12,542 bases of DNA from Caldilineaceae bacterium (GTDB lineage: Bacteria; Chloroflexota; Anaerolineae; Caldilineales; Caldilineaceae): the NCBI GenBank assembly GCA_015494005.1, contig WGCB01000046.1, forward strand, positions 1-12,542, written 5' to 3'. Positions within the stretch are counted from its first letter, which is position 1. Each line of letters starts with the position of its first letter. Of the stretch, positions 8,699 through 12,542 are shown one piece after another. Below the pieces are notes generated by a model that made no database searches, had not been told where the DNA came from, and worked only from the letters and a program-made list of their open reading frames with translations. The position numbers were made by a program, and so were the translations under genes.

Positions 8699-10081
8699 AT
8701 GAACCGAGATCTCTTCCTTCGAACCGCACTTCGAACCGCGACGACGATCGCCCTCCTCTTGGCCGGGATGTCGGCGCCTGGTGGCGTGGCCTTGGCCGCG
8801 CCAGGGAGCCCCACGGTGACCCCTGTGCTCCTGGGCGGAGACGGCAACGCCATCCAGATGGCCGTGCAGGTGGAGAACGTGGCCAACCTGGGCGCGTTCG
8901 ATCTAGATCTAGACGTGGCCGGCCCGGTGTTGCGCATCCAGAGCGGCGCGCTGGGCAGCTTCCTGGGCAGCAGCGGCCGCCAAGTCCATCCCCTGGGCCC
9001 GGAGGTGAAGTTCGACGGCGTGACCCTCTCTGCGGGGGCCTACACCACGGGAGGCCAGGCCGGCGCGAGCGGCAGCGGCACCCTGCTCACCGCCCAGGCC
9101 AGCGTGCAGGCGGAAGGCATCGGCTACCTGGCGCTCAGCCGAGCCGTCCTGGGCACGCCGGATGCCCAACCCATGGCCGCAACCCGTCAAGTGGGCGGAG
9201 TCCAGGCCCAGTTGTTGAGCTCGGGCTGGAACTTGATCTCCGTCTGCCCGGAGCTGAGTGGGCAGAGCCTGGGCGATGCCCTGCGCACAATCCAGGGACG
9301 CACCAGCGCGGTGTGGGGACCGGACAGCCAACCCCTGAGCCAGCTGTCCGGTGGATCCGGGGCCTGGGTGCGGGTGACGGCGGGCGAGCCGGTGCGGCTG
9401 GTCACCCTGGGACCGGCTCGGCGGCCCACGGATCCCATGAGCTTGAACCCAGGCTGGCACCTGGTGGCCTACTGCGGAGAGGGCTCCGTGGACCTGACCG
9501 CGGCCCTGGCCAGCATCCAGGGGCACTACGACCGGGTCATCGGCCTGCGGGGCGCGTACGACACCGGCCTGGGCGCGGCCTATCAGACTCTAACCACCCT
9601 GTATCCGGGTGACGCGGTCCTGCTCCACATGACCAGTTCGTCCACCCTGATTTTTCCAGAGGCCGGGGATCGGGAGCGTCCCGCACGGCAGCCTCGGGTC
9701 GGCTGCCCGCCTGTGTCTCCCACGCCCAGCATGACCCTGCTCTACGGGCAAGTGACCCAGAACGGCTCTCCGGCGCCAGCCGGCACTCTGGTGGAGGCTC
9801 TGGACAGCTCTGGTCAGGTGGTGGGCTGCGCCGCTGTAGGGCAGGATGGGCGTTTTGGTCTCATGACCGTCTACGGCCAGGACGGTGAAGCGGGCATTCC
9901 GGGATATGTTCTCGGCCAGGCCGTGCGTCTGCGGGTGGGCTCCTGCCAGCAGGATACAGGTTTTGCCTGGCAGAACGACCGCACGCCCCACCGGGTGACC
10001 GTGGCCCTGGATGGTCAGGGATGCCAGATCAGTGGTGAAGGCTACCAGCTCTTCCTACCACTGGTCGAGCGAACCCGATAG
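8699..10081 (+). CDS. Secreted cohesin-domain protein with GWNLIS repeats and FLPLV tail, 460 residues
   Basis: The ATG at 8699 follows GAGG at 8690-8693 by 5 bases and opens a signal peptide (hydrophobic 15-33, ALA|A cleavage near 33/34); the in-frame extension to 8588 is repeat-derived. Residues 38-151 fit a cohesin-type fold: a 'VQVENVANLGAFDLDL' opening, then 'LGSFLGSSGRQVHPLGPEV', an 'SGSGTLLTAQASVQAEG' strand and a closing hydrophobic strand. Two related repeats follow, one around GWNLISVCPE (174-239) and one around GWHLVAYCGE (250-321), each containing an 'IQG' segment. Residues 345-441 (LLYGQVTQNGSPAPAGTLVEA onward is the clearest part) look like a carboxypeptidase-regulatory or CnaB-like beta sandwich. 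The protein ends FLPLVERTR, a tail recurring in Chloroflexota exoproteins. It lies 129 bp after a gene with a dockerin-like segment, so a binding-partner role is plausible but unproven. No catalytic domain was seen. Confidence 0.87.
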   Translation: MNRDLFLRTALRTATTIALLLAGMSAPGGVALAAPGSPTVTPVLLGGDGNAIQMAVQVENVANLGAFDLDLDVAGPVLRIQSGALGSFLGSSGRQVHPLGPEVKFDGVTLSAGAYTTGGQAGASGSGTLLTAQASVQAEGIGYLALSRAVLGTPDAQPMAATRQVGGVQAQLLSSGWNLISVCPELSGQSLGDALRTIQGRTSAVWGPDSQPLSQLSGGSGAWVRVTAGEPVRLVTLGPARRPTDPMSLNPGWHLVAYCGEGSVDLTAALASIQGHYDRVIGLRGAYDTGLGAAYQTLTTLYPGDAVLLHMTSSSTLIFPEAGDRERPARQPRVGCPPVSPTPSMTLLYGQVTQNGSPAPAGTLVEALDSSGQVVGCAAVGQDGRFGLMTVYGQDGEAGIPGYVLGQAVRLRVGSCQQDTGFAWQNDRTPHRVTVALDGQGCQISGEGYQLFLPLVERTR

Positions 10082-10153
10082 GAGCACGACGCCGTGCCGC
10101 TCGTCAACGACAGGGGAGTGCAACGGGTGAACTTTACGGCCAAGCGAGTCAAC

Positions 10154-10183
10154 GATCCACAGCAAAAAGACCCACAGCAAAAA
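10154..10183 (+). repeat. 15-bp tandem duplication before the mini-protein gene
   Basis: GATCCACAGCAAAAA (10154-10168) is followed at once by GACCCACAGCAAAAA (10169-10183), with one difference. The second copy ends inside the ribosome binding site of the gene at 10195. The A-rich runs may keep this leader unstructured near the start codon; that role is inference. Confidence 0.55.
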
Positions 10184-10192
10184 GGAGGTGAT
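10182..10192 (+). promoter_or_regulatory. Extended ribosome binding site
   Basis: AAGGAGGTGAT is a full-length complement to the 3' end of 16S rRNA, longer than at any other gene here. The AGGAGG core (10183-10188) stands 6 bases before the ATG at 10195, which fixes that start over the overlapping ATG at 10191. It predicts strong translation of the mini-protein. Confidence 0.75.
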
Positions 10193-10194
10193 GG

Positions 10195-10494
10195 ATGCGT
10201 CTTCGAAAGTGGACGAAACGGTTGGGAGCCCTGGCTGTGGCCGCCCTGCTGCTCACCGGAGGGGTGGTCTACGCCCAGGGTGGGTATGCCCTCTCCTGGT
10301 GGACCGTGGACGGCGGCGGCGGCCCGCTGAGCAACGGCACGTACGCCCTCGGCGCCACCGCCGGCCAGCCCGACGCCGGAACGCTGAGCAGCGGGACCTA
10401 CACCCTGCGGGGTGGCTTCTGGGTCTTCGCGAACGACGGCGGGGTAACGCCCCCGTCGGGCAACAAGCTCTACCTGCCCTTTGTGGTGAAATAG
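10195..10494 (+). CDS. Secreted mini-protein with LYLPFVVK tail, 99 residues
   Basis: It starts MRLRKWTKRLGALAVAALLL, a basic then hydrophobic signal peptide with probable VYA|Q cleavage near 27/28, leaving about 72 residues outside the cell. The mature part opens with 'YALSWWTVDGGGGPLSNGTY' and contains two similar short segments, LSNGTYALGA and LSSGTYTLRG, around AGQPDAG, ending in GGFW. This Gly/Thr/Tyr pattern recurs in Chloroflexota secreted proteins, as far as I recall, and probably forms a small beta unit. The C-terminus, LYLPFVVK, matches the FLPLVERTR tail of the upstream gene in type. It lies 113 bp after that gene and has the strongest ribosome binding site in the window. There is no cysteine, no catalytic motif and no known function; a surface or wall-associated structural peptide is a guess. 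Confidence 0.85.
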   Translation: MRLRKWTKRLGALAVAALLLTGGVVYAQGGYALSWWTVDGGGGPLSNGTYALGATAGQPDAGTLSSGTYTLRGGFWVFANDGGVTPPSGNKLYLPFVVK

Positions 10495-10595
10495 CGATCC
10501 GCGATCAAGTAGTCAGCAATCGGGGATCAGTGCACAGCAATTCGATCACCCGTAGGCAGTGATCGCTGCTCGCTGCTTACTACTTGCTACTTGTT
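10494..10595. repeat. Second palindromic element of degenerate 7-bp units
   Basis: From the stop codon of the mini-protein gene, units such as GCGATCC, GCGATCA, AGTAGTC, AGCAATC and GGGGATC follow at 7-bp steps (10494-10528). The opposite strand of 10561-10595 reads AACAAGT, AGCAAGT, AGTAAGC, AGCGAGC, AGCGATC, again in 7-bp steps. The arms share blocks such as CAAGTAGT, AGCA and GATCA and could pair imperfectly. Design and intergenic position resemble the element at 8580-8678, though the unit sequence differs. It fills most of the gap before the next gene. Confidence 0.6.
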
Positions 10596-10632
10596 GGCGA
10601 AAAGGGAGGAATTGGTGAAAAGGAAAGAATTC

Positions 10633-11943
10633 ATGGTTTTCACGCGAACGCGCACATGGTTGTTGAGTTTCGGCGTTACCGCCCTGCTCCTGGCCCTGGT
10701 GATCGGGCTCCCTCTGGCCGCGCGGGCCCAAGGACCGGCGCCCCAGGGCACGGCGGCCGCCCTGGGCACCGCGTTCACCTACCAGGGGCGTCTGACCAAG
10801 AACAATGCGACCGTCAACGGGACGTGTGATTTCCGGTTTCGCCTGTGGGACGCAGCCTCCGGCGGCTCTCAAGTGGGCAGCACTGTGACCAAGAGCGGCG
10901 TGAACGTGGCTGATGGCCTCTTCTCCGTGGACCTGGACTTCGGCGGCAATGCCTTCACCGGTGATGCCCGCTACCTGCAGGTGGAGGTCAAGTGCAGCGG
11001 TGAGACCTCCTACACCAATCTGGGGCGCGTGGCGCTGAACGGCGCGCCCTACGCCCTGGGGTTACGGTCGGGCATAACCGTCCAGGGGAGCGAGAGTGGA
11101 CACGTGTTCGGCGCCGTCAACGCGGACAGCGGCGGTAGCAACGCTGCCCTGTTCGGCGAAGCCACCTCCAGCGGTGGCGCCGGCGTTTCCGGCTGGAACA
11201 CAGCCAGCAGCGGTGGCTACGGGGTCTACGGCCGCAACACAGCCAACGCCGGCACCCCTTACGGCGTGTACGGCCTGGCCTCTGGCAGCTCGGCCACCTC
11301 CTACGGTGTCTACGGCAAGAGCGAGAGCCATCTGGGCAGCGGCGTTGGCGGTGAAGGTCAAACCGGCGTCTACGGCAGAGCCGTTGGGGGTACGGCCGTC
11401 AACCCCAGCTTTGGGCTCTACGGGGATGCAGATCCTTCCGGGGTGAGCTACGGCATCTATTCCAACGGCGACGCTCACGTAGAGGGTCTACTCACCTGGA
11501 AGGCCATCACCAGCTACCTTTCCATCCCTGCCGCTGCTTTCGTGCCAGCGGACAACTACAACAGCCGGACACTGAACAGCGGAGCGTTCATTCGCCCCAA
11601 CGGGTCGCTTTCCGAGAACGTTTATGCCGCTGTCTACCTGCCGCACAACGCCAGGATCACCAAGATGACCGCCCATTGGAAGGACAACGATCCCAACAAC
11701 GATGGGACGATCACCCTGTACCGTTCCACTTCTGCCGGCTCCTCGGCCCAGATCGCCCAAGTGTCCACCAGCGGGAGCAGCGGTAACGGGTCGTCCACCG
11801 ATTCAAACGTCAACGCCAGCTACGCCCAGGTGGACAACGCCAACTTCTTGTATTACGTGAACGCCTATCTGCCCACTGATGGCACCAATTACGTGGGCCT
11901 CTACGGCGTGATCATCGAGTACACCATTGACCAACCGCACTAA
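10633..11943 (+). CDS. Secreted FTYQGRL-module protein with GVYG repeats, 436 residues
   Basis: The ATG at 10633 has AAGGAA at 620-625 (10620-10625) 7 bases upstream and gives a 32-residue signal peptide (ARA|Q), almost the same length as in the paralogue at 12105. GTG at 10615 with GGGAGGA at 10604-10610 is a real alternative adding six residues. An N-terminal module (about 43-145) begins GTAFTYQGRLT and runs through GLFSVDLDFGGNAF to GAPYALG; it is about 60% identical by eye to the module in the next gene. Residues 152-283 hold about eight short repeats of the type YGVYG or GLYG, some spaced 14 residues, likely a repetitive beta structure. Residues 290-436 (AAVYLPHNARITKM, TITLYRST, ending YGVIIEYTI) look like a beta-sandwich domain. 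The layout recalls fibre-like proteins with a head, stalk and tip, but no function is established. It has no LPLV tail. Confidence 0.87.
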   Translation: MVFTRTRTWLLSFGVTALLLALVIGLPLAARAQGPAPQGTAAALGTAFTYQGRLTKNNATVNGTCDFRFRLWDAASGGSQVGSTVTKSGVNVADGLFSVDLDFGGNAFTGDARYLQVEVKCSGETSYTNLGRVALNGAPYALGLRSGITVQGSESGHVFGAVNADSGGSNAALFGEATSSGGAGVSGWNTASSGGYGVYGRNTANAGTPYGVYGLASGSSATSYGVYGKSESHLGSGVGGEGQTGVYGRAVGGTAVNPSFGLYGDADPSGVSYGIYSNGDAHVEGLLTWKAITSYLSIPAAAFVPADNYNSRTLNSGAFIRPNGSLSENVYAAVYLPHNARITKMTAHWKDNDPNNDGTITLYRSTSAGSSAQIAQVSTSGSSGNGSSTDSNVNASYAQVDNANFLYYVNAYLPTDGTNYVGLYGVIIEYTIDQPH

Positions 11944-11945
11944 CC

Positions 11946-11974
11946 GGACGTTGGCGCTCCGACAGCCGACGTCT
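11946..11974 (+). terminator. Hairpin directly after the stop codon
   Basis: GACGTTGGC (11947-11955) pairs with GCCGACGTC (11965-11973) across a 9-base loop, with one G-U wobble and a possible extra G-U pair at 11946/11974. It begins 3 bases after the stop codon. No T-run follows (TCCCGACC), so it is not a classic intrinsic terminator. It may serve as a weak or factor-dependent terminator or as a 3' end protecting the mRNA. Confidence 0.4.
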
Positions 11975-12104
11975 CCCGACCGGCCATCGGAGCCGAAGGA
12001 ATTGGAGGAATCACTGCCATCGGCGTGATCATCGGATCCCTGCTGCTTGAAGGACGATCGGTTCCCACGAGAAAGCGCAGCGTAGTGGTAAAGGAGAGGC
12101 GACA

Positions 12105-12542
12105 ATGCAACAGAGATCATTTCATCACCTGTTTATCAGTATAGGTATCGCCCTGGCCCTGGTGGCCCTGGTGGTTTGGCTCCCCCTGGCCGTGCGGGCC
12201 CAGGAGCAGGCACCCCAGGGCATGGCGGCCACGGTGGGCACCGCCTTCACCTACCAGGGCCGCCTCACCGACGGCAGCAGCCCCGCCAACGGCGCCTACG
12301 ACTTCCAGTTCAAGTTGTACGACGCCAGCACGGGCGGCTCCCAGGTGGGCGGCACCGTGACCAAGAGCGGCGTAAGTGTGAGCAACGGCCTCTTCAGCGT
12401 GGAGCTGGACTTCGGGAATGTCTTCGACGGCACGGCCCTCTGGCTGGAGGTGGCGGTGAAGAAGTCGTCGGAGAGCAGCTACACCACCCTGGGGCGCCAG
12501 AAGCTGACAGTCGCGCCCTACGCGGCTTATGCCCGCAAGGCC
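12105..12542 (+). CDS. Paralogous secreted FTYQGRL-module protein, 3' part outside the window
   Basis: The frame is open from ATG 12105 to the last base, giving 146 residues with no stop, so the gene continues beyond the window. AAAGGAG at 12090-12096 precedes the ATG by 8 bases. The signal peptide (MQQRSFHHLFISIGIALAL start, VRA|Q cleavage near 31/32) is followed by QAPQGMAATVGTAFTYQGRL, closely matching the preceding protein, which has APQGTAAALGTAFTYQGRL. The shared module continues through GGSQVG, TVTKSGV, GLFSVELDFG and LGR...APYA. The sequence after APYAAYARKA is unseen, so presence of GVYG repeats or a different C-terminal domain cannot be judged. It is 161 bp downstream in the same direction and is clearly a tandem duplicate of the N-terminal module at least. 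Confidence 0.88.
   Translation, partial: MQQRSFHHLFISIGIALALVALVVWLPLAVRAQEQAPQGMAATVGTAFTYQGRLTDGSSPANGAYDFQFKLYDASTGGSQVGGTVTKSGVSVSNGLFSVELDFGNVFDGTALWLEVAVKKSSESSYTTLGRQKLTVAPYAAYARKA

Noticed and set aside
10084..10097. GCACG/CGTGC hairpin just after the cohesin gene as a terminator
   Set aside because: The stem is only 5 bp and no T-run follows, so it is within chance for GC-rich DNA.
10591..10632. TTG start at 10591 for the FTYQGRL protein
   Set aside because: TTG at 10591 lies inside the heptad element and upstream of both candidate ribosome binding sites. GTG 10615 stays possible, but ATG 10633 matches the paralogue in signal-peptide length.
11944..12104. Short open reading in the gap before the last gene
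   Set aside because: A stretch reads through without stops on the + strand but lacks a start codon with a ribosome binding site and has no paralogue in the window.

Overview
The window is a high-GC stretch in which every credible gene lies on the + strand and all of the larger ones encode exported proteins. I read it as a surface or exoprotein locus from a Chloroflexota bacterium (Caldilineae or Anaerolineae-like). This is inferred from protein style: secreted proteins ending in a short YLPFVVK or FLPLVERTR-type tail, SdrD-like, Calx-beta, dockerin-like and cohesin-like modules, 'GWNLIS' repeats, and an N-terminal 'FTYQGRL' module followed by GVYG repeats. No ribosomal, tRNA, phage-replication, CRISPR or transposase gene was seen.

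Layout: (1) 1-526 holds a 68-residue cytosolic-type hypothetical protein (138-344). Before and after it lie pairs of TGAGACA direct repeats with exactly 11-bp phasing, and a 15-bp tandem repeat lies in the leader of the next gene. (2) 527-8569 encodes a giant secreted protein of 2680 residues: signal peptide, DUF11-like domain, two SdrD B-like domains, a Calx-beta domain, a dockerin-like Ca-binding segment, about six Fn3-like domains, then about 1330 residues of beta-rich sequence I cannot assign. (3) 8699-10081 encodes a 460-residue secreted protein with a cohesin-like domain, two 'GWNLIS' repeats, a carboxypeptidase-regulatory-like domain and an FLPLV tail. (4) 10195-10494 encodes a 99-residue secreted mini-protein ending LYLPFVVK. 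(5) 10633-11943 and 12105-12542 (cut by the window end) encode two paralogous secreted FTYQGRL proteins.

Gaps between genes are 113-182 bp. Two of them (8580-8678 and 10494-10595) hold palindromic elements built from degenerate 7-bp units. The gaps are too long for tight translational coupling but the genes could share transcripts. The most attractive biological idea is that the dockerin-like segment of the giant protein and the cohesin-like domain of its neighbour form a non-cellulosomal surface-assembly pair. The domain calls come from reading the sequence; the interaction is inference.
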